64,000 nucleotides of DNA from Variovorax sp. DXTD-1 (GTDB lineage: Bacteria > Pseudomonadota > Gammaproteobacteria > Burkholderiales > Burkholderiaceae_C): contig NZ_RWKH01000010.1 of assembly GCF_003984625.1 (NCBI RefSeq), forward strand, positions 62,001-126,000, in the 5' to 3' direction. A program made the translations under genes and the position numbers. A model generated the notes under the pieces. That model did no database searches, was not told the origin of the DNA, and worked only from the letters and a program-made list of their open reading frames with translations. This document shows, piece by piece, positions 28,543 through 36,882 of the stretch. Positions within the stretch are counted from its first letter, which is position 1, and each line of letters starts with the position of its first letter.

Positions 28543-28554
28543 GAACGGTCGTTC
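28543..28554. promoter_or_regulatory. palindromic operator upstream of the TetR gene
   Basis: GAACGGTCGTTC has GAACG and CGTTC arms with a 2-base centre and lies 22 bases before the TetR start. Fatty-acid and stress TetR proteins in this group often use such CGnnCG-centred sites. No second copy was spotted in the block. Confidence 0.6.
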
Positions 28555-28648
28555 TATTTTGCAGGGGCTTTCTGCTTTTCGATGTCAATGTCCTTCCGCG
28601 GTTGAAGGTTAATCGATGGGACGGGGGCCGTCGCCGGCCCCGCCCCGA

Positions 28649-29407
28649 TCAGAACTCCTGCGCAACCGGCCGCAGCACCACCTCATTGATGTCCACATCC
28701 GCGGGCTGCTCCACCGCATAGACCACCGCGCGCGCCACCGAGTCGGCGGGGATCTGGTTGGCTTCGTAGAAGGCTTTCACGCCGGCGGCGCTTTCGGCGT
28801 CGGTGCTGCCGAACTTCAGTTCCGAATCCACCGCACCCGGCGACACGATGGTCACCCGCACGCCGCTGTTGCCCATTTCCACGCGCAGCCCTTCGGAGAT
28901 GGCGCGCACCGCGTGCTTGGTCGCGCTGTACACAGTGCCGATGGGCGTGAACACCTTCAGCCCCGCGATGGACGCGACGTTGACGATGTGGCCGCTGCCC
29001 TGGGCCTGCATGCGCGGCAGCACCGCGGCAATGCCGTAGAGCACGCCCTTGATGTTGACGTCGATGGTGCGGTCCCACTCGTCGACCTTGAGCTTGTCGA
29101 TGGGCGACAGCGGCATCACGCCCGCGTTGTTGACCAGCACGTCGATGCGGCCGAAGGCTTCGACGGTGGCGGTCGCGAGCCTTTCCAGGTCGGCGCGCCG
29201 GGCCACGTCGGTGGCGACGGCAATGGCTTCGCCGCCGGCCTCGCGAATTTCGGCGACCACCTTGTCGAGCCGATCGGTGCGGCGCGCCGCGAGCACCACC
29301 TTGGCGCCGCGCGCGGCCAGGTGGCGCGCGGTCGATTCGCCGAGCCCGCTGCTCGCGCCGGTGACGATGGCAACCTTGCCGCGGATGTTGTCTTGAACGG
29401 ATGTCAT
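28649..29407 (-). CDS. SDR-family oxidoreductase
   Basis: The 252-residue classical SDR has the NAD(P) motif TGASSGLG (residues 17-24), the NNAG motif, the catalytic Ser in NVASIAG and the YSATK pair (Tyr about 155, Lys 159). AARRTD after strand 2 suggests an NADP preference. The C-terminal DINEVVLRPVAQEF is seen in the YdfG/serine-dehydrogenase-like branch. It acts on an alcohol or ketone; the substrate is unknown. It is divergent from a LysR gene 145 bases away, which likely controls it. Confidence 0.92.
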   Translation of the reverse strand: MTSVQDNIRGKVAIVTGASSGLGESTARHLAARGAKVVLAARRTDRLDKVVAEIREAGGEAIAVATDVARRADLERLATATVEAFGRIDVLVNNAGVMPLSPIDKLKVDEWDRTIDVNIKGVLYGIAAVLPRMQAQGSGHIVNVASIAGLKVFTPIGTVYSATKHAVRAISEGLRVEMGNSGVRVTIVSPGAVDSELKFGSTDAESAAGVKAFYEANQIPADSVARAVVYAVEQPADVDINEVVLRPVAQEF

Positions 29408-29552
29408 GGAAGTTCCTTTCGGGGGTGTTGAAGAAAAACAAGAAGTGCATGCAGTGTGGAAAATCCACGCGTTCCCGTAAATGAAACTCTTTCGACTTCA
29501 GAATTCCTGAAAATGGAATACTCTTTCTATTGAGCCTCCTGAAAGCACCACC

Positions 29553-30437
29553 ATGGCCAACCGCCTCGAAGCCCTGCGCGTGTTCTGCACCGCCGCGGAT
29601 GCCGCCAACTTCCGCGAGGCCGCCGTGCGCCTGTCCGTATCGCCCCAGGTGGTGACGCGCGCGGTGCGCGAGCTCGAAGAAGAACTGGGCGAGCCGCTGT
29701 TCCACCGCAGCACGCGCGGCGTGCAGCTCACCGATTTCGGCCGGCAGCTTGCCGAGCGCGCCCGCGTGGCGGTGGGCGGCGTGGACGAGCTGTTTCACCA
29801 GATCGACCGGCGCACGCTCTCCCGCCACGCGGGCACGGTGCGGGTCACGGCGCCGCACATGCATGCGCGGCTCATTCCGCAGGCGCTCGCACCGCTGCTG
29901 ACGGCGCACCCCGGACTGGTGCTCGACCTGCGCCTGTCCGAGCAGCATGCCGACGTGGTCGACGAGCAGATCGACATCGGCGTGCGCGTGGGACCGATGC
30001 GCGACGCGCGCTTTGTGGCGCGCACCGTTGGGAAGATGCCGCTGCATGTGGTGGGGGCGCCGGCGCTCATCGCAAAAGTCGGCAGGCCGCAGAGCCTCGA
30101 TGCGCTTTCGGAACTGCCGCTCACCGCGCTGATCGACCTGAGCTCGGGCCGGCCGTGGCCGTGGGCGTTCAGCAAGCGGCGGATCGTCACGGTGACGTCG
30201 CCGGCTTTTGTGACCGACGACATCGATGCCGAATGTGCCGCCGTGCTGGCCGGCGTGGGCTTCGGCCAGCTCATTGCGCCGCTGGCGGAACCCTGGCTGC
30301 AAACAGGCGCGCTGGTGGCCGTGCTGGAGGCCGATGCACCGGAGCCCTGGCCGATCAACGTCTACCGCCCGCAGCGCGCGCCGGTGCCGGCACGCGTGCG
30401 GCTGGTGTATGACGAGCTGATTCGCGTGCTGCGCTGA
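29553..30437 (+). CDS. LysR-family transcriptional regulator
   Basis: The 294-residue regulator has the HTH at residues 1-60 (ALRVFCTAADAANFREAAVRLSVSPQVVTRAVRELEEELG) and an effector domain of the CrgA-like branch (TVRVTAPHMHARLIP). It is divergent from the SDR gene at 28649, a common regulator-target arrangement. The 145-base intergenic region is AT-rich near 29505-29530, where GAATTCCTGAAAATGGAATA offers imperfect GAATTCC / GGAATA symmetry as a possible binding site. A strong terminator follows the gene. Confidence 0.9.
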   Translation: MANRLEALRVFCTAADAANFREAAVRLSVSPQVVTRAVRELEEELGEPLFHRSTRGVQLTDFGRQLAERARVAVGGVDELFHQIDRRTLSRHAGTVRVTAPHMHARLIPQALAPLLTAHPGLVLDLRLSEQHADVVDEQIDIGVRVGPMRDARFVARTVGKMPLHVVGAPALIAKVGRPQSLDALSELPLTALIDLSSGRPWPWAFSKRRIVTVTSPAFVTDDIDAECAAVLAGVGFGQLIAPLAEPWLQTGALVAVLEADAPEPWPINVYRPQRAPVPARVRLVYDELIRVLR

Positions 30438-30460
30438 GCGTGCCCGGCAGCGCAAACAAA

Positions 30461-30496
30461 AAAAGGCGCGGTGGGCCTCAGCCCACCACGCCTTTT
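30461..30496. terminator. bidirectional rho-independent terminator
   Basis: AAAAGGCG and GGTGGGC pair with GCCCACC and CGCCTTTT around a CTCA loop, with one C-A mismatch. It stands between the convergent LysR and fumarylacetoacetase-family genes and has A and T runs on its two sides, so it serves both. Confidence 0.9.
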
Positions 30497-30513
30497 CCTA
30501 TGTGCCTGTTTGC

Positions 30514-31362
30514 TCAGAGCTTGAAAGGCACCACTTCCTGGCGCTGCTCGCCCAGACCTTCGATGCCGAGCGTCATCACGTCGCCCTTCTTCAGGTAGAG
30601 CGGCGGCTTCATGCCCAGGCCCACGCCGGGCGGCGTGCCGGTGGTGATGACGTCGCCGGGCAGGAGCGTCATGAACTGGCTCAGGTAGCTCACGATTTTG
30701 GCAATGCTGAAGATCATGGTCTTGGTGCTGCCGGTCTGCATGCGCTTGCCGTTGAGGTCGAGCCACATCGACAGCTTTTGCGGATTGGGCACTTCGTCGC
30801 GCGTCACCAGCCACGGACCGATGGGGCCGAAGGTGTCGCAGCCCTTGCCCTTGTCCCAGGTGCCGCCGCGTTCGATCTGAAACTCGCGCTCGCTCACGTC
30901 GTTGATGGTGCAGTAGCCCGCCACGAAGTTGAGCGCGTCCTTTTGCGAGACATAGCGCGCGCGCGTTCCGATGACCACGCCAAGCTCCACTTCCCAGTCG
31001 CTCTTGACTGAGTTCTTGGGCAGCATGACCGGATCGTTCGGGCCCTGGATGCAGCTGGTCGCCTTCATGAAGACCACCGGCTCCGCGGGAATCGGCAGGC
31101 CCGACTCGGCCGCATGGTCGGCGTAGTTCAGGCCGATGGCGATGAACTTGCCGACATTGGCCACCGGACTGCCGAAGCGCGGCTTGCCCTTGACCAGCGG
31201 CAGCTTGTCGACCTTGTGCTTGCGCAGCTTGGCAATGGCGGCGTCGCCGAGCTGCTCGGGCCCGATGTCCTTGACCACCGCGCTCAGGTCGCGCAGGCGG
31301 CCTTCGTCGTCGATGAGACCGGGCTTTTCCTTGCCGGGGTTGCCATAGCGAACGAGTTTCAT
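30514..31362 (-). CDS. fumarylacetoacetate hydrolase family protein
   Basis: The 282-residue enzyme has the conserved IGLNYADHAAESG (residues about 75-87), the metal-binding ESDWEVEL-like block SVKSDWEVELGVVIG and the TGTPPGVGLGM loop near the end. Its length and motifs match the 2,4-diketo-3-deoxy-L-fuconate / rhamnonate hydrolase branch of the family. In such pathways it splits a diketo acid to pyruvate and a hydroxy acid. It is last in a unit with two SDR genes, which supports that role. Other FAH activities (acylpyruvate, ureidoglycolate) remain possible. Confidence 0.9.
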   Translation of the reverse strand: MKLVRYGNPGKEKPGLIDDEGRLRDLSAVVKDIGPEQLGDAAIAKLRKHKVDKLPLVKGKPRFGSPVANVGKFIAIGLNYADHAAESGLPIPAEPVVFMKATSCIQGPNDPVMLPKNSVKSDWEVELGVVIGTRARYVSQKDALNFVAGYCTINDVSEREFQIERGGTWDKGKGCDTFGPIGPWLVTRDEVPNPQKLSMWLDLNGKRMQTGSTKTMIFSIAKIVSYLSQFMTLLPGDVITTGTPPGVGLGMKPPLYLKKGDVMTLGIEGLGEQRQEVVPFKL

Positions 31363-31399
31363 GTTGTCCTTTCTTGGGGGGAGACTGTTGTCTGTCTAT

Positions 31400-32146
31400 C
31401 TAGTAAGTGGATCGGCCGCCGGAGAGATCGAACACGGCGCCGGTGGAAAACGAGCAATCTTCGGTGCAGAGCCAGCCGACCATCGCGGCCACTTCTTCCA
31501 CCGTGCCGAAGCGGCCCATGGGAATCTTGGAGAGCATGAACGCGATGTGCTCCGGTGTCATCTGGTCGAAGATGGCGGTCTTCACCGCCGCGGGCGTCAC
31601 GCAGTTGACGCGAATCCCGGTGTCGGCCAGCTCCTTGCCCAGCGACTTGGTGAGCGCAATGACGGCGGCCTTGCTCGCACTGTAGGCGCTGGCGTTGGGG
31701 TTGCCCTCCTTGCCCGCCACCGAGGCGATGTTGACGATGCGGCCGTAGCCCTGCTTGCGCATCTGCGCGACCACTTCGCGGCAGCACAAGAAGACGCCGT
31801 TGATGTTCACCTCCATCACCTGCCGCCAATCGTCCACCGGGTAGTCCCAGAGCTTGGTGTTGGGGCCGGTGATGCCGGCGCTGTTGACCAATGCGTCGAT
31901 GCTCGGCGAATGCGCCAGCGTGGCCGCCACGGCGGCGGAGACGGAAGGCTGCTGCGCCACATCGACCATCACCGCGAAGGCCTTGGGCCCGAGCGCAGCA
32001 GCGGCCTTGTGCGCCGCGGCCTCGTCGCGGTCCCACAGCGTGACGCTGCCGCCCGATGCGATCAGCCGCTCGGCGATGCCGTAGCCCAAGCCCGCCGCGC
32101 CGCCGGTCACCACCGCGTGGCGGCCGGCGAAGTCGAGCTGGTTCAT
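31400..32146 (-). CDS. SDR-family oxidoreductase
   Basis: The 248-residue SDR has TGGAAGLG (residues about 15-22), the NSAG motif, Ser in ASVAG and YSASK. The Asp after strand 2 (WDRDEA) suggests NAD. It resembles sugar-acid and 3-oxoacyl reductase SDRs. Its start overlaps the stop of the next SDR gene as ATGA (32143-32146), so the two are translationally coupled. It probably takes part in the same sugar-acid route as the FAH-family hydrolase 37 bases downstream. Confidence 0.9.
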   Translation of the reverse strand: MNQLDFAGRHAVVTGGAAGLGYGIAERLIASGGSVTLWDRDEAAAHKAAAALGPKAFAVMVDVAQQPSVSAAVAATLAHSPSIDALVNSAGITGPNTKLWDYPVDDWRQVMEVNINGVFLCCREVVAQMRKQGYGRIVNIASVAGKEGNPNASAYSASKAAVIALTKSLGKELADTGIRVNCVTPAAVKTAIFDQMTPEHIAFMLSKIPMGRFGTVEEVAAMVGWLCTEDCSFSTGAVFDLSGGRSTY

Positions 32147-32877
32147 ATGGTGAGGCCGCCGTCTACCGTGAAGGCCTGGCCGGTGGCGAACACCGATTCG
32201 TCGCTGGCCAGGAACACCACCACGGGCGCGATTTCCTCGGCCTGTGCGAGCCGCCCCATGGGCTGGCGGGCGATGAAGGCCTTGCGCGCGGCGTCCGGGT
32301 CTTCATTGGCGTTGATGCGTTCGCCGAGCGACGGTGTATCGACCGTGCCGGGGCACACGGCGTTGCAGCGGATGCCGCGCGCCACGAAGTCCGCCGCCAC
32401 GCTCTTGGTGAGGCCGAGCACCGCGGCCTTGGTGGTGCCGTAAACAAAGCGGTTGGGCAGCCCCTTCATGCTCGAGCACACGCTCGCCATGTTGATGATG
32501 CTGCCGCTTCCTGCGGCCAGCATGCCGGGCAGCGCGGCCTGGATGGTCCAGAACTGCGCGCGCACGTTCAGGTTGAACGCGAACTCCAGGTCCTTGTCGG
32601 AGGCGTCGAGCGCGGTGCCGTTGTGCACCACGCCCGCGCAGTTGAAGAGCACGTCGAGCGCGGGAAGACTCTTGAAGAAGGCGCCGATGGCGTCCTTGTC
32701 GAGCACGTCGAGCCTGGCGGTGCGAACGTTGGCCACGCCGGCGTAGCGTTCGAGCAGCTTTTCGTTCACGTCGGTTGCCCAGACCTGTGCGCCTTCGGCG
32801 GCCATGGCGAGCACGCTCGCGTGGCCAATGCCTTGTCCGGCTGCCGTCACGAGCACGGTCTTGCCCTTGAGTCTCAT
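32143..32877 (-). CDS. SDR-family oxidoreductase, 2-keto-3-deoxy-L-fuconate dehydrogenase-like
   Basis: The 244-residue SDR begins MRLKGKTVLVTAAGQGIGHA, and has a short NAD-type linker (ATDVNE), FNCAGVVHNG, Ser in ASVCSS and YGTTK. The motif set, including RFVYGTTKAAVLGLTKSVA and the end TGQAFTVDGGLT, matches the branch containing 2-keto-3-deoxy-L-fuconate dehydrogenase and BDH2. It is the promoter-proximal gene of the leftward unit, and is divergent from the GntR gene. The much longer open frame extending right of its ATG is antisense to other genes and is not coding. Confidence 0.9.
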   Translation of the reverse strand: MRLKGKTVLVTAAGQGIGHASVLAMAAEGAQVWATDVNEKLLERYAGVANVRTARLDVLDKDAIGAFFKSLPALDVLFNCAGVVHNGTALDASDKDLEFAFNLNVRAQFWTIQAALPGMLAAGSGSIINMASVCSSMKGLPNRFVYGTTKAAVLGLTKSVAADFVARGIRCNAVCPGTVDTPSLGERINANEDPDAARKAFIARQPMGRLAQAEEIAPVVVFLASDESVFATGQAFTVDGGLTI

Positions 32878-32960
32878 GCATGTCTCCTTGAAAGATGGGT
32901 ACCGCCCCGTTTCAGGGTTTGGCCTGATGGCAATGGCGCGGTGCGGATCGTATTCTGAAC

Positions 32961-32990
32961 TGGCCTTACCACTTGTCCAATTCAGGACAA
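32961..32990. promoter_or_regulatory. candidate operators between SDR and GntR genes
   Basis: TGGCCTTACCA (32961-32971) is symmetric as TGG-N5-CCA, and TTGTCCAATTCAGGACAA (32973-32990) is an 18-base palindrome with TTGTCC / GGACAA arms. Both lie in the 133-base divergent region and immediately before the GntR start, a normal place for FadR-type regulators to bind. Confidence 0.6.
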
Positions 32991-33010
32991 CCCTTAACAG
33001 CAAGCCACCC

Positions 33011-33718
33011 GTGCCGCTACAGACCGTCGAACCCCAGCGCTTGTACCGCCAGATTGCCGACCAGCTCCGCGGACTGATCGGCCAGGGCGAGTTCGCGGTC
33101 GGCGCGCGGCTGCCGGCCGAACGCGACCTGGCAAAGCAGCTCGGCGTGAGCCGTCCCTCGGTGCGCGAGGCGCTGATTGCGCTCGAGGTCGAAGGCTGGG
33201 TCGAGGTTCGCACGGGCTCGGGCGTGTATGTGCTCGACCGCTCGCACCGCGCAAGCAAGCCGGTGGCGCCCACGGAATGGGGGCCACTCGAGCTGATTCG
33301 CGCGCGCCGGGTGATCGAGGGCGAAACGGCCGCCATTGCCGCCACCGTCGGCAAGCGCAAGGACATCGACGCCATGAGCCGCGCCATCGAGCTCATGCGC
33401 GAACTGGCCGCCCGCGAGGTGCTGCCGCTGGACGGCGACCGCGCATTCCACGTGGCCATCGTCTCGGCGAGCGGCAACGCCGTGCTGGTGGAAACGGTGC
33501 AGAGCTTCTGGGATTCGCGCAACGGCCCGATCTTCACCCGCCTGGGGGGGTACTTCGAAACGGTGCCCTCCTGGCGTTCGGCGATTGCCGAGCACGAGGC
33601 CATTCGCGACGCGGTGGCCGCGCACGACGCCGAGGGCGCACGCGCCGCGATGCACATCCACATGGACAACTCGCACCAGAGATTCAGCGCGAGCTGGCGC
33701 CGCGCAAAAACTTTCTGA
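33011..33718 (+). CDS. GntR-family regulator, FadR (FCD) subfamily
   Basis: The 235-residue regulator has the winged-helix domain at residues about 10-78 (LYRQIADQLRGLIGQGEFAVG, AERDLAKQLGVSRPSVREAL) and an all-helical FCD ligand domain after residue 90. In the FCD the usual metal-binding Asp and His are represented by DGDRAFHVAIV and HIHMDNSHQRF. The start is the GTG at 33011; no ATG suits. It lies between two divergent catabolic units and has likely operators at 32961-32990, so it probably senses the sugar acid or an intermediate. Confidence 0.9.
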   Translation: MPLQTVEPQRLYRQIADQLRGLIGQGEFAVGARLPAERDLAKQLGVSRPSVREALIALEVEGWVEVRTGSGVYVLDRSHRASKPVAPTEWGPLELIRARRVIEGETAAIAATVGKRKDIDAMSRAIELMRELAAREVLPLDGDRAFHVAIVSASGNAVLVETVQSFWDSRNGPIFTRLGGYFETVPSWRSAIAEHEAIRDAVAAHDAEGARAAMHIHMDNSHQRFSASWRRAKTF

Positions 33719-33762
33719 TCGCCAGCAGCATTTCTTTCAGCCACTACAACGGAGACAAACCG

Positions 33763-34761
33763 ATGAACAGCAGCAAACGCAACACCCTGAAAGCCATCGC
33801 CGCCTGCACCCTGGCAGCCACGGCGCTGGGCACCGCCGGCATGGCCGGCGCGCAAACGAAGCTCAAGTGGGCGCACGTGTATGAAACCTCGGAGCCGTTC
33901 CACAAGTATTCCGTGTGGGCCGCCGAAGAGATCAAGAAGCGGACCAACGGCAAGTACGACATCCAGGTGTTCCCGGCGTCCAGCCTGGGCAAGGAAGCAG
34001 ACATCAACCAGGGCATGACGCTCGGCACGGTCGATATCGTGCTGACCGGCGCGAGCTTTGCGGGCAACACCTACAAGCCGCTGGCGGTGACCTACTTTCC
34101 GTTCATCTTCCGCGACGCGGAGCATCTGCTGAAGTACGCCAAGAGCGACGTGTTCAAGGAGCTTGCCAAGGGCTACGACGACAAGAGCGGCAACCACATC
34201 ACGGCGCTCAACTACTACGGCGCGCGGCACGTCACCTCGAACGCGGCCAAGCCGGTGACCAAGCCGGAGGACATGAAGGGCCTGAAGATCCGCGTGCCTG
34301 ACGCGCCGGCCTACCTGGCCTTCCCGAAGGCGCTGGGCGCCAACGCCACGCCCATCGCCTTTGCGGAGGTCTACCTCGCGCTGCAGAACAACACGGTCGA
34401 TGCGCAGGAAAACCCGCTGCCGACCATCGAGGCCAAGAAGTTCTTCGAGGTGCAGAAGAACATCTCGCTCACCGGCCACATCGTCGATTCGCTGCTGACG
34501 GTGACCTCCGGCCAGCTGTGGGGCAAGCTCTCGGCCGACGAGAAGAAGATCTTCACCGAGGTGATGCAGGAGGCCGCTGAAAAGACCGGCCGCGACATCA
34601 TCGCCTCGGAAGCCCGCCTGGTCGAGGAGTTCAAGAAGCGGGGCAACAACGTGATCACGGTGGACAAGGCCGCGTTCCGCGAGGCCGTGCTGAAGAACAC
34701 CAAGCCCACGGACCACGGCTACCGCCAGCAGGACTACGACCGCATCACGGCAATCAAGTAA
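33763..34761 (+). CDS. TRAP transporter substrate-binding protein, DctP family
   Basis: The 332-residue periplasmic protein has a signal peptide (MNSSKRNTLKAIAACTLAA, cleavage near AGAQ at about residue 30) and DctP motifs: TLGTVDIVLTGASF, MKGLKIRVPDAPAYL with the carboxylate-binding Arg177, and VDAQENPLPT. The set fits the sugar-acid-binding (uronate/gluconate) branch. It starts the rightward sugar-acid unit 44 bases after the GntR gene. An hairpin-forming repeat follows between it and dctQ. Confidence 0.92.
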   Translation: MNSSKRNTLKAIAACTLAATALGTAGMAGAQTKLKWAHVYETSEPFHKYSVWAAEEIKKRTNGKYDIQVFPASSLGKEADINQGMTLGTVDIVLTGASFAGNTYKPLAVTYFPFIFRDAEHLLKYAKSDVFKELAKGYDDKSGNHITALNYYGARHVTSNAAKPVTKPEDMKGLKIRVPDAPAYLAFPKALGANATPIAFAEVYLALQNNTVDAQENPLPTIEAKKFFEVQKNISLTGHIVDSLLTVTSGQLWGKLSADEKKIFTEVMQEAAEKTGRDIIASEARLVEEFKKRGNNVITVDKAAFREAVLKNTKPTDHGYRQQDYDRITAIK

Positions 34762-34851
34762 CCCCCCAGTCTGCGCGCACTTCGTGTCGCTTCGCCCACC
34801 CCCTTGCAGGGGGCAACACCAGCGGCCCGGCAAAGCCGGTTCCGCGGTGTT
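34762..34851. repeat. 90-bp hairpin-forming intergenic repeat, copy 1
   Basis: The copy contains GCGCACTTCGTGTCGCTTC, a CCCCC-TTGCA-GGGGG hairpin, and the block CAACACCAGCGGCCCGGCAAAGCC-GG-TTCCGCGGTGTT (shown broken), which folds as AACACC...GGTGTT around CCGGC AAA GCCGG. A second copy in the same orientation is at 38412-38501. It fills the dctP-dctQ gap inside the operon. Confidence 0.85.
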
Positions 34852-34887
34852 CCTGGAATGGGCCCGCACCCTTTCACGAGACTTGGC

Positions 34888-35445
34888 ATGACCGAACAAA
34901 AAATCATTGACGACGAAGGCCACTTCCACGCGGAAGACGAGGCCGTCGACCTTTCACCCACCATCACCGAAGGCTGGATCTCGCTTGCGATCTTCTGGAT
35001 GCTCGGGCTCACGGTGTTCTACCAGTTCGTCACGCGCTACGTGATGAACGATTCGGCCGCGTGGACCGAGGAAGTGGCGCGCTACATGCTGATTGCGGTG
35101 GTGTTCATCGGCGCGGCCATCGGGGTGGCCAAGAACAACCAGATCCAGGTCGACTTCTTCTATCGCCACATGCCTGCGGCCATGGGCCGGTGGATGTCGC
35201 GCGCTGTCGACGTGCTGCGCACGGCCTTCTTCGTTGCGGCCGTGATCATGACGGTGCAGATGATGCTGAAGATCGGCAACAACACGCGCATGACCATCGT
35301 CGATGCGCCCATGAACATCGTCTACGCGCTGTGCCTGTTCGGCTTCGTCGCGATGACCTGGCGCTCGATCCAGGTGGCGCGCATTCACTGGAAGCGCGGC
35401 TACAGCGTGCTCGAACGCCCCGAATCCACCCTGGCCGACCACTGA
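34888..35445 (+). CDS. TRAP transporter small permease, DctQ family
   Basis: The 185-residue protein has four membrane segments, with the typical SAAWTEEVARYMLIAVVFIGAA motif in the second. A polar N-terminus of about 30 residues (MTEQKIIDDEGHFHAEDEAV) precedes the first segment. The start ATG 34888 is preferred; an earlier in-frame ATG at 34804 would translate part of the repeat. It pairs with the DctM 19 bases downstream and the DctP at 33763. Confidence 0.92.
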   Translation: MTEQKIIDDEGHFHAEDEAVDLSPTITEGWISLAIFWMLGLTVFYQFVTRYVMNDSAAWTEEVARYMLIAVVFIGAAIGVAKNNQIQVDFFYRHMPAAMGRWMSRAVDVLRTAFFVAAVIMTVQMMLKIGNNTRMTIVDAPMNIVYALCLFGFVAMTWRSIQVARIHWKRGYSVLERPESTLADH

Positions 35446-35464
35446 GCCCGACGAGAACAACTGC

Positions 35465-36859
35465 ATGCTGAAAATATTCTTCCTGATCTTCATGGCGGGC
35501 GGCATTCCGGTGGCCGTGGCCATGGCCGGAGCCTCGCTGGCCTACATCCTCGTGAGCGGCAGCCTGCCGCCGTTCGTCGTCATCCACCGGATGGTGAGCG
35601 GGATCGACAGCTTTCCGCTGCTGGCGGTGCCCTTCTTCATCCTGGCCGGCAACCTGATGAACAACGCGGGCATCACCACCCGCATCTACAACTTCGCACT
35701 TGCGCTGGTGGGTTGGCTCAAGGGCGGCCTGGGCCATGTGAACGTGCTGGGCTCGGTGATCTTCGCGGGCATGAGCGGCACCGCCATTGCCGACGCGGCG
35801 GGCCTCGGCACGATCGAGATCAAGGCGATGAAGGAGCACGGCTATTCGACCGAGTTCGCGGTCGGCGTGACCGCCGCCTCGGCCACGCTGGGCCCGATCA
35901 TTCCGCCCAGCCTGCCGTTCGTGATCTACGGGATGATGGCCAACGTGTCGGTGGGGGCGCTGTTCCTCGCGGGCATATTGCCTGGCGCGCTGCTGGCCAT
36001 TTTGATGATGCTCACGGTGGCCTACTTTGCCCACCGCAACGGCTGGGGCGGCGACGTCAAGTTCTCGAGCACGCGTTTCTTCAAGGCCATGTGCGAGCTT
36101 GCCGTGGTGGTCGGCTGGCCGCTCTTGATGTGGCTGCTGGTTTCGAAGCTGGGCACGCCGCCGCAGCTCACCGTGTTTGCGGGCCTGGCCTCGCTCTTCG
36201 TGCTCGACAGGATCTTCAAGTTCGAGGCGCTGCTGCCGATCATGACGCCGGTGCTGCTGATCGGCGGCATGAGCACGGGCCTTTTCACGCCCACAGAGGG
36301 CGCAATTGCCGCCTGCGTGTGGGCCATGATCCTGGGCTTTGCCTGGTACAAGACGCTGTCGTGGAAGATGTTCGTCAAGGTGTGTCTCGACACCATCGAG
36401 ACCACGTCGACCGTGCTGTTCATCGTGGCGGCCGCATCGATCTTCGGCTGGATGCTCACCGCTACCGGCGTGACCACCGACATCGCCAGCTGGGTGCTGG
36501 GCTTCACCAAGGAAGCCTGGGTGTTTCTGCTGCTGGCCAACCTGCTGATGCTGTTCGTGGGCTGCTTCCTGGAGCCCACCGCCGCCATCACCATTCTGGT
36601 TCCCATCCTGCTGCCGATTGCCACACAGCTGGGCGTCGACCCGATCCACTTCGGCTTGGTGATGGTGCTGAACCTGATGATCGGCCTGCTGCATCCGCCG
36701 ATGGGCATGGTGCTGTTCGTGCTGGCGCGCGTGGCGGGCCTGAGCTTCGAGCGCACGACGATGGCCATCCTGCCGTGGCTCATTCCGCTGCTGCTGGCCT
36801 TGTTCGTGATTACCTATGTGCCTTCATTGGTACTCTGGCTCCCGAAAATGTTCTTCTGA
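35465..36859 (+). CDS. TRAP transporter large permease, DctM family
   Basis: The 464-residue protein is hydrophobic, with about 12 membrane segments. GMSGTAIADAAGLGTIEIKAM, LGPIIPPSLPFVIYG and LLHPPMGMVLFV are DctM loop motifs. It forms the channel with DctQ for the substrate caught by DctP. It is followed 23 bases later by the UxaA-family gene, and the unit appears to be one operon. The substrate is probably a hexonate, hexuronate or hexarate, judged only from neighbours. Confidence 0.93.
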   Translation: MLKIFFLIFMAGGIPVAVAMAGASLAYILVSGSLPPFVVIHRMVSGIDSFPLLAVPFFILAGNLMNNAGITTRIYNFALALVGWLKGGLGHVNVLGSVIFAGMSGTAIADAAGLGTIEIKAMKEHGYSTEFAVGVTAASATLGPIIPPSLPFVIYGMMANVSVGALFLAGILPGALLAILMMLTVAYFAHRNGWGGDVKFSSTRFFKAMCELAVVVGWPLLMWLLVSKLGTPPQLTVFAGLASLFVLDRIFKFEALLPIMTPVLLIGGMSTGLFTPTEGAIAACVWAMILGFAWYKTLSWKMFVKVCLDTIETTSTVLFIVAAASIFGWMLTATGVTTDIASWVLGFTKEAWVFLLLANLLMLFVGCFLEPTAAITILVPILLPIATQLGVDPIHFGLVMVLNLMIGLLHPPMGMVLFVLARVAGLSFERTTMAILPWLIPLLLALFVITYVPSLVLWLPKMFF

Positions 36860-36882
36860 CCACACACAACACGAGTTCCACG

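Noticed and set aside
32143..34929. 928-residue open frame on the minus strand
   Set aside because: It is antisense to the GntR and DctP genes for most of its length. Only 32143-32877, the SDR, has a domain and a proper start.
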